Notes under the pieces: generated by a model
Told to the model about the DNA's origin: nothing
Databases searched by the model: none
What the model saw: only the letters and a program-made list of their open reading frames with translations
NCBI GenBank assembly: GCA_019634925.1
Contig: JAHCAL010000001.1
Coordinates: 310,001 to 374,000 of the forward strand
DNA from: Pseudomonadales bacterium
GTDB lineage: Bacteria; Pseudomonadota; Gammaproteobacteria; Pseudomonadales; Azotimanducaceae
Length of the DNA stretch: 64,000 nt
Direction: 5' to 3'
Made by a program: the position numbers and the translations under genes
Part shown: in pieces, positions 44,883-53,676 of the stretch
How positions within the stretch are numbered: position 1 is the stretch's first letter
Layout: each line of letters starts with the position of its first letter

Positions 44883-45431
44883 CTAAGGGGCAGATCTCGG
44901 TTGAAGGCCCTGCAGGATGGCGGTCACGGCCGAATTGATGAGCCGCTCGGGATTGCCCTGATCCCGCCCGGTGAGGCTCTTGGTGGCGTAGCCGTGCCAG
45001 ATGGGCCGCTTCAGCTTAGAGTCGTACAGATCGATGGCCAGGCGCCCTTCCGTATAGTTGCGGACGTCGATGTCCTGATAGTACGCCCTACCCCAGTAGG
45101 GCCCTGCAATGCCCACGCCCACCGGGACGTTTGTCGTCTGGACGCGAATCTGGTCCCGGGCGCCGACCGTGAAACCGACCAGAAAGTCAGCCGACTCCCG
45201 GTCGGTCAACGCATAACCCTTGCTGGTCAGCGTCGCCAGGATGGCGCGCTGGATGCGCTCGCCGGCCAGGGGCGTAACGCCCAGTGGCGTCGCCTGCCGG
45301 GGATCGTCGGTCACCCACGCAAACGTGCGGTAGCTCGAGAGGTCGACGGCGGGGTCGTGGTCCGTCCGGGTCTGAATCGATTCGCATCCGGCGACCAGAA
45401 TGGCGGCAAGCAGAATCCAGGATCTCGACAT
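44883..45431 (-). CDS. DUF4136 lipoprotein
   Basis: 182 residues from ATG 45431. Lipobox LLAAILVAGCES (Cys near residue 15), then DHDPAVDLSSYRTFAWVTDD, the DUF4136 opening, and GRLAIDLYDSKLKRPIWHGYATKSL near the C-terminus. Predicted outer-membrane lipoprotein facing the periplasm; function unknown. Preceded by regulon motif B. Confidence 0.88.
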   Translation of the reverse strand: MSRSWILLAAILVAGCESIQTRTDHDPAVDLSSYRTFAWVTDDPRQATPLGVTPLAGERIQRAILATLTSKGYALTDRESADFLVGFTVGARDQIRVQTTNVPVGVGIAGPYWGRAYYQDIDVRNYTEGRLAIDLYDSKLKRPIWHGYATKSLTGRDQGNPERLINSAVTAILQGLQPRSAP

Positions 45432-45467
45432 TGGCACGAGGCAGCTCTCTGTTGAAGCGGGTGCCGG

Positions 45468-45509
45468 ATTGTTCAGCTGGCGCAGGCGTGCCGCCTGCCA
45501 TTTGGTGAC
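45468..45509 (-). promoter_or_regulatory. Envelope-regulon motif B with -10 element (DUF4136 lipoprotein)
   Basis: Minus strand GTCACCAAATGGCAGG (45494-45509), 20 nt, then AACAAT (45468-45473). 63 bp from the lipoprotein start. Confidence 0.6.
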
Positions 45510-45520
45510 AGCGACGGCAG

Positions 45521-46570
45521 TCATCCGGTGGCGCGCAGCAAGGCTCTGGCACGCGTCTCTGGAAGTGGTCCATCCCGCCATACCTGGACAAGGGGAGGAT
45601 GCAGGCGGATCTGCCGCGGTGAGCGGCCAGTCCAGCGGCGGACCGCTCGCGTGAAGTGAGACGAGTCCGAATAGCCCAGCTGATGGGCGATCTCGGTGAC
45701 CGAATAACGATTATCCGACAGCTGAGTGAGCGCCGACGTGCGCCGGAACTCGTCGAGCATTCCCTCGAACGTCACGCCCCATCGGCTCAGATGCCGCTGC
45801 AACTGACGTACGCTGATATCAAGCGCGTGCGCGACGTCGACGACGGTCGTGGGGCCGGCGCTCAAGAGTTCCCGCATCTCGCTGTACGCCTCCCTTGCCG
45901 TCACGAGCGGTTGCCCCGTTCGCAGCAGACCGAAGACTTCGTGTTCCGGCAGCGTCAGTGTGCGCAATGGCAGACCGAGTGCGCCTATGTCGAACGTGAC
46001 TTCGTTGCGCTCGGCGTCGAAGACCAGACGGGACCCGAGCAGGCGCTCGACTTCGTCCGTCAGGCGCTGCGGCGGCAGGCACAGGCGAACCTCGATCTCC
46101 CGCGGGTCCACGGCCAGCCTGACGATCCTGTACAACGTCGTCATGCAGGCGAGGCTCGGGTGCAACGCATCCCGGTCGTTCACTCCCAGGAACTCTGCCG
46201 ACAGCAGTACACGATCGCCCTCGATGCGCCTGCGCACGGCAAGGCCGGTGCGTATCAGGGAGATGCGTTCCGCGGCGAAATCCAGCGCATGCCGCAGCGT
46301 CGGTGAGCGCAGGATTCCTTCCGCCCATGGCCCATAGTCCTGCAGTCGCTGGACCTCCGCGAAATGCAGGCCGAGATAGGGATCCCCGGAGTGGCGCGCG
46401 ATGTCGGCCACCAGACGGAAACACACCTCGCGCTCGATCCAGGCGTTCGAGTCGAGCAGCAGCGACGCCGGCAGGCCGTTCCGGCGCAGAATCTCGGCCG
46501 GAACCATCCCGCGACTCACGAGATAGGTGCCGACTTCCTTCAGCGAGGCCACGCGGTGCCAGTAGCGCAT
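45521..46570 (-). CDS. AraC-family regulator with N-terminal arabinose-binding-like domain (PF12625 type)
   Basis: 349 residues. N-terminal domain LVSRGMVPAEILRRNGLPASLL ... GDPYLGLHFAEVQRLQDYGPWAEGILRSPTL is typical of the OruR/VirS branch. C-terminal double HTH: VVDVAHALDISVRQLQRHLSRWGVTFEGMLDEFRR and YSVTEIAHQLGYSDSSHFTRAVRRWTGRSPRQIR. Lies next to motif B and amid the shared-motif genes; it has no such motif itself. Candidate activator of the regulon by inference. Confidence 0.9.
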   Translation of the reverse strand: MRYWHRVASLKEVGTYLVSRGMVPAEILRRNGLPASLLLDSNAWIEREVCFRLVADIARHSGDPYLGLHFAEVQRLQDYGPWAEGILRSPTLRHALDFAAERISLIRTGLAVRRRIEGDRVLLSAEFLGVNDRDALHPSLACMTTLYRIVRLAVDPREIEVRLCLPPQRLTDEVERLLGSRLVFDAERNEVTFDIGALGLPLRTLTLPEHEVFGLLRTGQPLVTAREAYSEMRELLSAGPTTVVDVAHALDISVRQLQRHLSRWGVTFEGMLDEFRRTSALTQLSDNRYSVTEIAHQLGYSDSSHFTRAVRRWTGRSPRQIRLHPPLVQVWRDGPLPETRARALLRATG

Positions 46571-46608
46571 GACCCCTCGCTATGAGTGTTGATGGACCCT
46601 GGAGCCCA

Positions 46609-47310
46609 TCACGGAGCTCCCTTCACGAGGGCGCCGCCATCACCAATACGGACGACGGTATCCAGCGTGTGGCGGATCGTACGGCCCCAGCTATCCATCA
46701 GGCGCTGGACTTCTGCCCGATTGAAGGCCGGGTTCGACTCCTGCATTCGATGGGTGTCCGCTGCGCGCCGGTCGACCGCCCGGGCAAGGATCGCGCCGGT
46801 GGCGGAATCGCGAACCTCGATGACGAGCGTCGCCTCTCCGATGGTACGCAGGTACGTCCGGTCGCGGCCGGCAGTCTCCGGTGGAACATTCGATACCACG
46901 TCGAACAGCCCGGCGGTCACCAGCAGGACGTCGTCGCCCGAGGCATCCGTGAGTTCGTAGCGTTTGCTCTTCGCGAGTTCCTCCAGCAGCTCCTTCTGGA
47001 GCAGGTTGGCCACGAGCTGCCGGTTGCGCTCCGTCACCGGAAACTCGGTCTCTCCGCGCCGTATGGCGGCGGTGGTGCCGCCTTTCCAATCGACAGGTTT
47101 GAAGGAGACCCCGGCACTGCGTACCAGCAGCTTTTGATAACGCGACAGGTCGAAGCCCGGCGCGACCCAGGCAGCGTCAGCAACGGACCGCTCCACACGA
47201 TACAGGCCGTCGAAGGTCGTCTCGGCGCCAGGGCCGGTGTCAACATGCGGACTTGCCCCGTAGGCGGGGGTGGTTGCCAACAGGGCCACGTACAGTATCA
47301 GGCTTCTCAC
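46609..47310 (-). CDS. DUF3313 secreted protein
   Basis: 233 residues from the GTG at 47310 (MRSLILYVALLATTPAYGA signal peptide, GGAG 9 bp upstream; a TTG at 47325 would add 5 residues). Body: FDGLYRVERSVADAAWVAPGFDLSRYQKLLVRSAGVSFK, and later AGRDRTYLRTIGEATLVIEVRDSATGAILARAVDRR, the DUF3313 pattern. Periplasmic or lipoprotein-like, function unknown. Paralogous in outline to the protein at 56010. Preceded by motif C. Confidence 0.82.
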   Translation of the reverse strand: MRSLILYVALLATTPAYGASPHVDTGPGAETTFDGLYRVERSVADAAWVAPGFDLSRYQKLLVRSAGVSFKPVDWKGGTTAAIRRGETEFPVTERNRQLVANLLQKELLEELAKSKRYELTDASGDDVLLVTAGLFDVVSNVPPETAGRDRTYLRTIGEATLVIEVRDSATGAILARAVDRRAADTHRMQESNPAFNRAEVQRLMDSWGRTIRHTLDTVVRIGDGGALVKGAP

Positions 47311-47365
47311 GGCTGCCGACTCCAACTCTCGATGGGGGTTGTTCTGGTTGTTCTTCCGGCGCGGA

Positions 47366-47408
47366 AGTGTAACGCCGCGATGCGTTCAGTCACTTGCCAT
47401 TTCGCGCC
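47366..47408 (-). promoter_or_regulatory. Envelope-regulon motif C with -10 element (DUF3313 gene)
   Basis: Minus strand GGCGCGAAATGGCAAG (47393-47408), 21 nt, then TACACT (47366-47371). 82 bp from the DUF3313 start. Confidence 0.6.
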
Positions 47409-47420
47409 ACATTCGCTCCG

Positions 47421-48200
47421 TCAGATGAGACCGGGGTATTGGCCGCCATCGATCAGCAGGTTCTGCCCTGTAACGAACCCGCTGCAGGCACCGCACAGGA
47501 ACGCTGCAAAGGCGCCGAACTCCTCGGGTCGTCCGAATCGTCGGGCAGGAACATCCCGCATTGCCTGGGCCTGGAACGCTTCGACCGTCTCGCCCCTGGA
47601 TTTCGCGAACCGGTGATGATTGGCCTCGAGGCGTGGTGTCGCGAACTGACCCGGCAGCAGATTGTTGATGGTGACGTTGAAGCGTGCGACGTCCCGGGCG
47701 ACTCCGCCGACGAAGCCGGTAAGGCCTGCCCTGGCGCCGTTCGACAGGCTGAGCAGCGCCACGGGGGCTTTCACCATGTGACTGGTGACGTTCACGATCC
47801 GGCCGAAGCCGCGCTGCTTCATGCCAGGCAGTGAAACATTGATGAGTTCGATCGCCGACAGCATGTTGGCCTCGATGGCCGACAGCCAGTCGTCGCGGGT
47901 GAACGAAAGGTAGTCACCCACCGGCGGTCCACCGGAATTGTTGATCAGGATGTCGCTCTCGGCGCAGATGGGGTGCAGGCGGGCGCGCTCCTGCGGATTC
48001 GCAAGGTCAACCGCCGCGCCGAGTACCCGTCGGCCAGTCCGCGCTGCCAGCTCCGCCGCGCAATCCGACAGCCGGCCCGGGTCGCGGGCCACCAGGGTCA
48101 CGTCGACGCCTTCGTTCGCAAGGGCCTCGGCGATCGCGAGGCCGAGTCCCGAGCTGCCGCCGCACACGACGGCCCGCCTGCCGGCGATATCGAGGTTCAT
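47421..48200 (-). CDS. SDR-family oxidoreductase
   Basis: 259 residues. Cofactor motif RAVVCGGSSGLGLAIAEALA (TGxxxGxG variant), DILINNSGGPPVGDY (NNAG variant), active-site Ser in IVNVTSHMVKAP; the expected YxxxK is replaced by a SLSNGARAG segment, as in the fabG-like 'bacilysin/atypical' SDR group where Asn-Gly replaces Tyr context. C-terminal LLIDGGQYPGLI. Spaced 1 bp from the next gene upstream, so part of the small catabolic operon read right to left. Confidence 0.83.
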   Translation of the reverse strand: MNLDIAGRRAVVCGGSSGLGLAIAEALANEGVDVTLVARDPGRLSDCAAELAARTGRRVLGAAVDLANPQERARLHPICAESDILINNSGGPPVGDYLSFTRDDWLSAIEANMLSAIELINVSLPGMKQRGFGRIVNVTSHMVKAPVALLSLSNGARAGLTGFVGGVARDVARFNVTINNLLPGQFATPRLEANHHRFAKSRGETVEAFQAQAMRDVPARRFGRPEEFGAFAAFLCGACSGFVTGQNLLIDGGQYPGLI

Positions 48201-48201
48201 G

Positions 48202-48720
48202 TCAGTTCAGACTCCCGCGGTGGCCCCAGAGGCTCGGGGCGAAGTACGTCTCCGGCCGCCAGGTGGCGTCGTCGATTTCCACGCCGCCGTATCCATATTC
48301 CACGTCGAAGCCACCGACACCGATCGGTGATTCGAATTGCTCCGGCAGGGTTCGGGCGCCGACGAAAAGCTCGATCTGGAGTCCGATTGGATCGCGGCAG
48401 AGCAGAAGGTTGTCTGCCCGGCGCGAAGCGGCGTGCTCCGGGCCGGCTTCGTAAACTTCGACGCCCTGCGCTTCGAGGCGGGCCCGGATCGCCAGCAGAT
48501 CTGCTGCGGAAGCGACCTCGAGCCCAGCGCAGCGGATGTCGTCTTCGCCGGTGGGTGTCAGGCGGATGCGCCACGCGTGCGCATCGAAACGCAGTTGCAG
48601 GTCCTGTTCGGTAGCGATGCAGAAAACGCCCAGCACCTGCTGCGCGTATTCCGTCCAGGCACCCAGGTCCGATACGCCGAACTCCAGGTAACCCAGGGCC
48701 ACGACCGATGGAAAAACCAC
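48202..48720 (-). pseudogene. HsaC-like extradiol dioxygenase with internal deletion
   Basis: 172 residues from GTG 48720 (AGGA 6 bp upstream). Two-domain type I extradiol dioxygenases (BphC/HsaC) are about 290-300 residues. Here the N-terminal domain is complete (VVALGYLEFGVSDLGAWTEYA ... RDPIGLQIELFVG) but after FESPIGV the sequence jumps to GGFDVEYGYGGVEIDDATW and SLWGH, the very C-terminus of HsaC. About 115 residues are missing in frame, including both metal-binding histidines; only the C-terminal Glu ligand remains. So it cannot have normal ring-cleavage activity. Could be a deletion allele or, less likely, a genuine short VOC protein. Confidence 0.7.
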
Positions 48721-48740
48721 GTCGAGTTCCTGCCGCAATG

Positions 48741-49916
48741 TCAGTAAAGCGTCCCCGGCGGCACCTTGCCGCCGAAGCGATCGAGACCCCAGGATACGTA
48801 GGCGGCGTCCCTCACGTTGCAGACGTGGGAGATGGCCGTCTGCAGGTCGCGCCACCAACGCTCGAGATCGTTGGCTTCCTGGATGCCGGCCGAACCGGCC
48901 AGGCGGGACAATGGCGCGATCGATTCGAACACCCGGTCGGTCGCACGCACCTGGTTGCGGCGGAACCAGAGCCGCTCTCGAGGCGTGATCCGATGGCCTC
49001 TGCTGACGTGCTCGTACAGCGTCGCGAGCATGTACTTCAGGTGGTCGGTACTCGCCTCGAGGTCTGCTTCGGCCACCGCGAGCGCGGAGAGATACGCCGG
49101 GTCCGACCTGGCGACGTTCCCGGTGACCGAGACCCGCCGTTCCATGTGGTCGCGCTGGGCCCGCAGGGCGCCTTTCGCGATGCCGAGTGTGCCCGCGGCA
49201 ATGGCCGCCGAGAACATGATTCCGAACATCATGGCGTACAGGGGGATGCCCGGACGGCGCGCCTCGGCATACACGCCCTCCGTGACCTTGCTGGACTCGC
49301 TGACGCGGTAGCCGGGCACGAAGACGTCGGCCATGCGGACGTTCTTGCTGCCCGTCCCTTTGAGGCCCATGACGTTCCAGCTGTCCTCGACGATCTGGTA
49401 GTCCTCCCGGGGCAGCACGAAGTGGCGCACGTCGGGGGGGCCGCCCGCACTCGGTCCATCGGCACCGACGACGATCCCACCGAGAATGACCCATTTGCAG
49501 AAGTCGGTGCCGGTCGAGTACGGCCAGTCGCCACTCAACAGAAAGCCGCCGTCCACCGGCGTGGCGCGACCGAACGGCGCGTAGGGGGACGCGGTCCACA
49601 CGTCCGGATCGTCGCCGTAGATCTCCTGCTGGAGCATTGGGTGCATGAACGAGATTTCCCAGGGATGCACACCGACCACGCCAGCAATCCAGCCCGCCGA
49701 TGGCTGCTCGGCACCGCATGCGATTACCCAGTCGATGAACTCGTTCGGATGCGCCTGATAGCCACCGAGATCCTCGGCCAGCAGCAGACGGAAACCACCG
49801 GAATCACTCAGTACCGAGACGGTTCGCTCGGTGAGTCTCGAACGCCGGTCACCAGCCCCGGTTTCTTCGCGCAGAACCTGGGCGTGCTCCAGGATTCGTT
49901 GAACTGCCGAGTGCAT
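48741..49916 (-). CDS. HsaA-like flavin-dependent monooxygenase (acyl-CoA dehydrogenase fold)
   Basis: 391 residues. SERTVSVLSDSGGFRLLLAEDLGGYQAHPNEFIDWV-type start, CGAEQPSAGWIAGVVGVHPWEI, GDWPYSTGTDFCKWVILGG, SWNVMGLKGTGSKNVRMADVFVPGYRV and a C-terminal RDAAYVSWGLDRFGGKVPPG match the HsaA/DszC class that hydroxylates phenols with reduced flavin supplied by a separate reductase. In steroid degradation HsaA acts just before HsaC, whose remnant follows 20 bp downstream. No reductase gene is visible here. Confidence 0.85.
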   Translation of the reverse strand: MHSAVQRILEHAQVLREETGAGDRRSRLTERTVSVLSDSGGFRLLLAEDLGGYQAHPNEFIDWVIACGAEQPSAGWIAGVVGVHPWEISFMHPMLQQEIYGDDPDVWTASPYAPFGRATPVDGGFLLSGDWPYSTGTDFCKWVILGGIVVGADGPSAGGPPDVRHFVLPREDYQIVEDSWNVMGLKGTGSKNVRMADVFVPGYRVSESSKVTEGVYAEARRPGIPLYAMMFGIMFSAAIAAGTLGIAKGALRAQRDHMERRVSVTGNVARSDPAYLSALAVAEADLEASTDHLKYMLATLYEHVSRGHRITPRERLWFRRNQVRATDRVFESIAPLSRLAGSAGIQEANDLERWWRDLQTAISHVCNVRDAAYVSWGLDRFGGKVPPGTLY

Positions 49917-50028
49917 TGGCCGGTACCCTCCCGCTTAGCTCAGGAGGATCGTATGTCCGGAAGTTGGTCATGAGAAAACGTCAGTTGATATAGTATCGAT
50001 CGATTTTCACGATGTACGGTGCGTACTG

Positions 50029-50943
50029 ATGGAGCGTTCCGGCGGCACCCACCTGCGCAGCGTCAATCTCAATCTGCTGCCCGTTCTGGAAGCCGTGCTG
50101 TCGAGCCGCAGCGTGACAGCCTCCGCTACGAAGCTGCACATGAGCCAGTCCGCGGTCAGCGACGCACTGGCACGACTGCGAGCGCAATTTGGTGACGAGT
50201 TGCTGATACGCAGTGGTCGGCAGATGCTCCTGACACCGCTCGCCGAGCAGATCCTGCCGGCCGTTCAGGAGATCATCGGCCGTATCGACGTGCTGGTGAC
50301 CGCGCGTCGATTTTCGCCCGCCGACCTGGATCGGGAATTCGTCATTGCAACCGCCGATCCCGTGGTAATGGCGTTCGGCAGCGGCCTGTTCCACCGGATG
50401 CAGACGCAGGCGCCGCGGTCGAGCGTCCGCTTCGTCGACCTGGAGGTTCGCGATTATCAGCGTCTGCGGTCCCTGGAGCTGGATCTGGTGATCCTTCCCC
50501 GCGGCTATCTGCGCAGAGAACGGCTGATCGAGCAGCCGCTCTATCGTGAGCGCTTCGTCTGTATTGCCCGCGCCGGGCATCCAGCCATCGATGGCAAGCT
50601 GAGCCGCGCGCTGTACTCCCGGCTGCCCCACGTCGCATACCGATCCGACCAGCGGTCGACCGTGTCGATGGATGCGCGATTGCTCAAGCTCGAACAACGA
50701 GACGTCATTCTCGTGCCCAACTTCTCGCTCCTGCCGCTCATCGTCGAGCAGACCGATGCCATTGCGCTCGTGCAACGTCGGGTCGCGGAGCGGCTGGCAG
50801 CAACCGCAGCAATCGAGCTTCACGAGCCGCCGGAGCCCATTCCGCCGCTCGATGTCTGCATGTACTGGTCGGTCGGTCACGATCCGGACCCGGCCCATCG
50901 CTGGCTGAGAGAGACGATGAGGGCTCTCGCAGACGCACTCTGA
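50029..50943 (+). CDS. LysR-family regulator, NodD/LinR-like
   Basis: 304 residues. HTH: LRSVNLNLLPVLEAVLSSRSVTASATKLHMSQSAVSDALARLRAQFGDELLIRSGR. The dimer/effector domain resembles NodD-like regulators of aromatic catabolism (VHLMVEADF-like pattern absent; RRERLIEQPLYRERFVCIARAGHP present). Divergent from the HsaA-like gene, with a 112-bp shared promoter region, so it likely controls that small operon. Confidence 0.88.
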   Translation: MERSGGTHLRSVNLNLLPVLEAVLSSRSVTASATKLHMSQSAVSDALARLRAQFGDELLIRSGRQMLLTPLAEQILPAVQEIIGRIDVLVTARRFSPADLDREFVIATADPVVMAFGSGLFHRMQTQAPRSSVRFVDLEVRDYQRLRSLELDLVILPRGYLRRERLIEQPLYRERFVCIARAGHPAIDGKLSRALYSRLPHVAYRSDQRSTVSMDARLLKLEQRDVILVPNFSLLPLIVEQTDAIALVQRRVAERLAATAAIELHEPPEPIPPLDVCMYWSVGHDPDPAHRWLRETMRALADAL

Positions 50944-50956
50944 GCGCGCCGGCTCT

Positions 50957-50998
50957 GTCGCGAAATGGCATGTAAGCGCCTGACGTCGTCCCTATGGT
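50957..50998 (+). promoter_or_regulatory. Envelope-regulon motif D with -10 element
   Basis: GTCGCGAAATGGCATG (50957-50972), 20 nt, then TATGGT (50993-50998). 79 bp upstream of the GTG start at 51052. The ATG inside the motif is not a start codon. Confidence 0.65.
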
Positions 50999-51051
50999 TC
51001 AGGCGCGTTACATCCTGCCCGCTCAAGTTGCGCCACCCGAGGAACACCAGA

Positions 51052-53529
51052 GTGCGACGGTTCCACCCCGCGATCAGAAACTCGATTGTCGTCGTTGCGC
51101 TCGGCTGTCTCACTTTCTCCGCGGTAGCCGTTCGGGCCGCGGACGCTTTCGCAAGTCGCGACGCCACCCCAGCGATCGAGTTTCCGCAACATCGAAGCGC
51201 GGATGGCGTGAACCTGATACTGCACGCACCACAGATCCGCGCGTGGCCGTCGTTCGAACGTTTCGAGGCGGACATGGCGGTGGAAGCCGCGGTCAGTGGT
51301 GGGACAACCCGTTTCGGTACGGCCAGTATCAGCGGCGCCACGGAAATCGACCTGGACACCCGCCTCGTGACGATCAGGGCGCCAAAGGTGGACGAGGTCA
51401 CTTTCGTCGGCAGCGCGTCAGAGACGCTGCGGCAGGCTGTGCTGCAGGCGACGATGCAATCGGAGCTCAAAGTGCCGCTGGATCTGTTTCTTGCACAACT
51501 CGCCGAAGACGTGTTGTCGAATCCGCCACCACCCGGCTTCAATCCAGATCCGCCTGCCATCGTGGTCCGCTCGAGTCCGACCGTGCTGCTATTCGTCGAC
51601 GGCGAGCAGGTAATTGAGCCGGTGTCGGGCACGGGACTGCGGCGCGTCGTCAACGCCAACTGGCCACTGTTCCGTGCCGACGGCGACGATGGCGCGTATT
51701 ACCTGTTCGTCGGCGAACATTGGCTGGTATCCCGGAAGCTCGACCAGGGCTGGAAAGCGGCGGCCGCATTGCCGGCCGATTTCGATCGGCTGCCTGATGA
51801 TCCCGACTACGCGGCGGTGAAGGCCGCTGTGCAGCCTGCTCCCGGCTCGAGCCCGATACCCGACGTGCTCCATGCGGTGACCCCAACCGAACTCGTGGTG
51901 ATCACGGGAGAACCCCTGACCGAATCGATCGAGGGCGCCGAAGGCCTCGAGTACGTGACGAATACCCGGACCCCGTTGTTCCGTCTCGAGCAGACCTGGT
52001 TCTATCCCGCTGCTGGGCGCTGGTTCTCCGCCGCCCGGCTCGATGGTCCGTGGTCCTATGTTGCCGATCTGCCGGAAGCGTTCAACCAGATTCCCGCCGA
52101 TCACCCCCGCGGCGCCGTTCGCGCGTCCGTCCCGGGTACTCCGGAAGCTCGGATGGCGGCGCTCGAGGCGCTGCTGCCGACCCGGGTCGCGGTCGCGACC
52201 ACTGCCGCCCTACCCATCGAGGTGACCTACGCGGGCGATCCGCAGTTCGAACAGATCTCGGGCGTGCGGGTCTCGCGAGCGGTCAATGTGGGGCTCGACG
52301 TTCTGGAGTTTCAGGGTCGCTACTACCTGCTGTATGCAGGCATCTGGTATTCGGCCATGACGCCGGTTGGTCCATGGCGTGTCACCGCAACCGTGCCGCC
52401 CGAGATCTATCGGATCCCACCGAGTTCGCCGGCGTACCACGTAACCCAGGTGCGTGTTGCCGAGACGACCCCGACCACGGTCGTCTACACCTATCCGTAC
52501 GGGTATTCGACCAACGTCTATGTGGTTTACGGCGTGCCCTACTACGGTACCGGCTGGTACTACCCACCGTACATCTGGGGCAGGTACTACTTTCCGTATC
52601 CGGTCGCGTACGGCTATGGCCGCTGGTACAACCCGGCGACCGGCCGTTATGCGTCCAGGTCCGTCTGGTACGGACCCTATGGCGGATATTCCTACAATCA
52701 GGGCTACAACCCACGCACCGGACGGTACGGCTACGTCGAAACGGTCTGGGACGGCGATGAGTGGGCCAGCCACGGCGAGACCTGGAATCCACGCACCGGC
52801 GTCGGAACCGAGACATCCCGGTATTACGACGCCGACCGGAACTCGGCTGAAATGGAGCGTGTCGTCAGCCGCGGCGACGACTGGATCAGTACGGAGCGCA
52901 GCACCGATTTCGACGAAGGGATATCGCAGGTCGAGCGCGAGAATTCACGTGGTGGTTCCAGCAGCATCACGCACGAGGTCTCGGACGGAACGATCACCAC
53001 CAGCGGTCAGGGCAGCACCGGCGACGGCCGGAGCTACACCGTCACGGGAGAGACCACGCGCTCGGGCGGATCCGGGACCATCGCCGGCGAGGAGCGCAGC
53101 GTGGATGTGACGACCACACGCGAGGACGGTCGAAGCGCGTCGACGATTCATGGATCCGAGGGTGGTCAGGGGTTGTCCGTGACCGGACAGGGCCCCGGTA
53201 GAACCACCGTCGGTCAGAGTGCCAGCGGGGATCTGTACGCGGGTCACAACGGCAACGTTTTCAAGCGGACCGAAGACGGTTGGCAGCGCTACGACGATGG
53301 CGAATGGCAGACCGTCGCGTTTCCAACACGCGAAGGGCGAGCCTCGACGGAGAGAAGCCGCCCCGATTCGACAGACTGGCGAACGGGCACGTCGACCGAC
53401 CGTGATTTCGCGCAGTTGAACCATGATCGAGAGGCCCGGCAGCGCGGCGCCAGGCAGTTCGAGCAACGTCAGGTCGGTAGACAGCGGCTGGCGGGCAGGA
53501 GTCGATCCGGCGGCGCTTTCCGCCGGTAA
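51052..53529 (+). CDS. Large secreted Tyr/Gly-rich protein of unknown function
   Basis: 825 residues from the GTG at 51052 (GAGGAA 7 bp upstream). Signal peptide RNSIVVVALGCLTFSAVAVRA. Residues 30-480 contain three related approx. 100-residue blocks, each with a 'TPLF/WPLF...YYLFVGEHW/WFYPAAGRW/YYLLYAGIWY' segment followed by GPW or QGW and a V-P-x-x-F/Y motif. Residues 490-570 are extremely Tyr/Gly/Pro rich (YGYSTNVYVVYGVPYYGTGW; YNPATGRYASRSVWYGPYGG; YNPRTGRYGY). The C-terminal 250 residues are Ser/Thr/Gly/Arg-rich low complexity. Similar proteins are labelled 'carbohydrate-binding family V/XII' without experimental support. Driven by motif D. Confidence 0.75.
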   Translation: MRRFHPAIRNSIVVVALGCLTFSAVAVRAADAFASRDATPAIEFPQHRSADGVNLILHAPQIRAWPSFERFEADMAVEAAVSGGTTRFGTASISGATEIDLDTRLVTIRAPKVDEVTFVGSASETLRQAVLQATMQSELKVPLDLFLAQLAEDVLSNPPPPGFNPDPPAIVVRSSPTVLLFVDGEQVIEPVSGTGLRRVVNANWPLFRADGDDGAYYLFVGEHWLVSRKLDQGWKAAAALPADFDRLPDDPDYAAVKAAVQPAPGSSPIPDVLHAVTPTELVVITGEPLTESIEGAEGLEYVTNTRTPLFRLEQTWFYPAAGRWFSAARLDGPWSYVADLPEAFNQIPADHPRGAVRASVPGTPEARMAALEALLPTRVAVATTAALPIEVTYAGDPQFEQISGVRVSRAVNVGLDVLEFQGRYYLLYAGIWYSAMTPVGPWRVTATVPPEIYRIPPSSPAYHVTQVRVAETTPTTVVYTYPYGYSTNVYVVYGVPYYGTGWYYPPYIWGRYYFPYPVAYGYGRWYNPATGRYASRSVWYGPYGGYSYNQGYNPRTGRYGYVETVWDGDEWASHGETWNPRTGVGTETSRYYDADRNSAEMERVVSRGDDWISTERSTDFDEGISQVERENSRGGSSSITHEVSDGTITTSGQGSTGDGRSYTVTGETTRSGGSGTIAGEERSVDVTTTREDGRSASTIHGSEGGQGLSVTGQGPGRTTVGQSASGDLYAGHNGNVFKRTEDGWQRYDDGEWQTVAFPTREGRASTERSRPDSTDWRTGTSTDRDFAQLNHDREARQRGARQFEQRQVGRQRLAGRSRSGGAFRR

Positions 53530-53604
53530 CGGAGCGCCGGCGGCCTCGGGTTGGCGCTTTCCTACCGGTTATCGAACCACATCCATGCGGGTTCGCACGG
53601 CGGT

Positions 53605-53646
53605 GTCGTCAAATGGCAAGCCGCCGCTCGAACAAAGTCCTAGCCT
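53605..53646 (+). promoter_or_regulatory. Envelope-regulon motif E with -10 element (patatin operon)
   Basis: GTCGTCAAATGGCAAG (53605-53620), 20 nt, then TAGCCT (53641-53646). 56 bp from the patatin start. Confidence 0.6.
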
Positions 53647-53676
53647 TCCGATGCCAAGACCATCCCGGAAGGTGAC

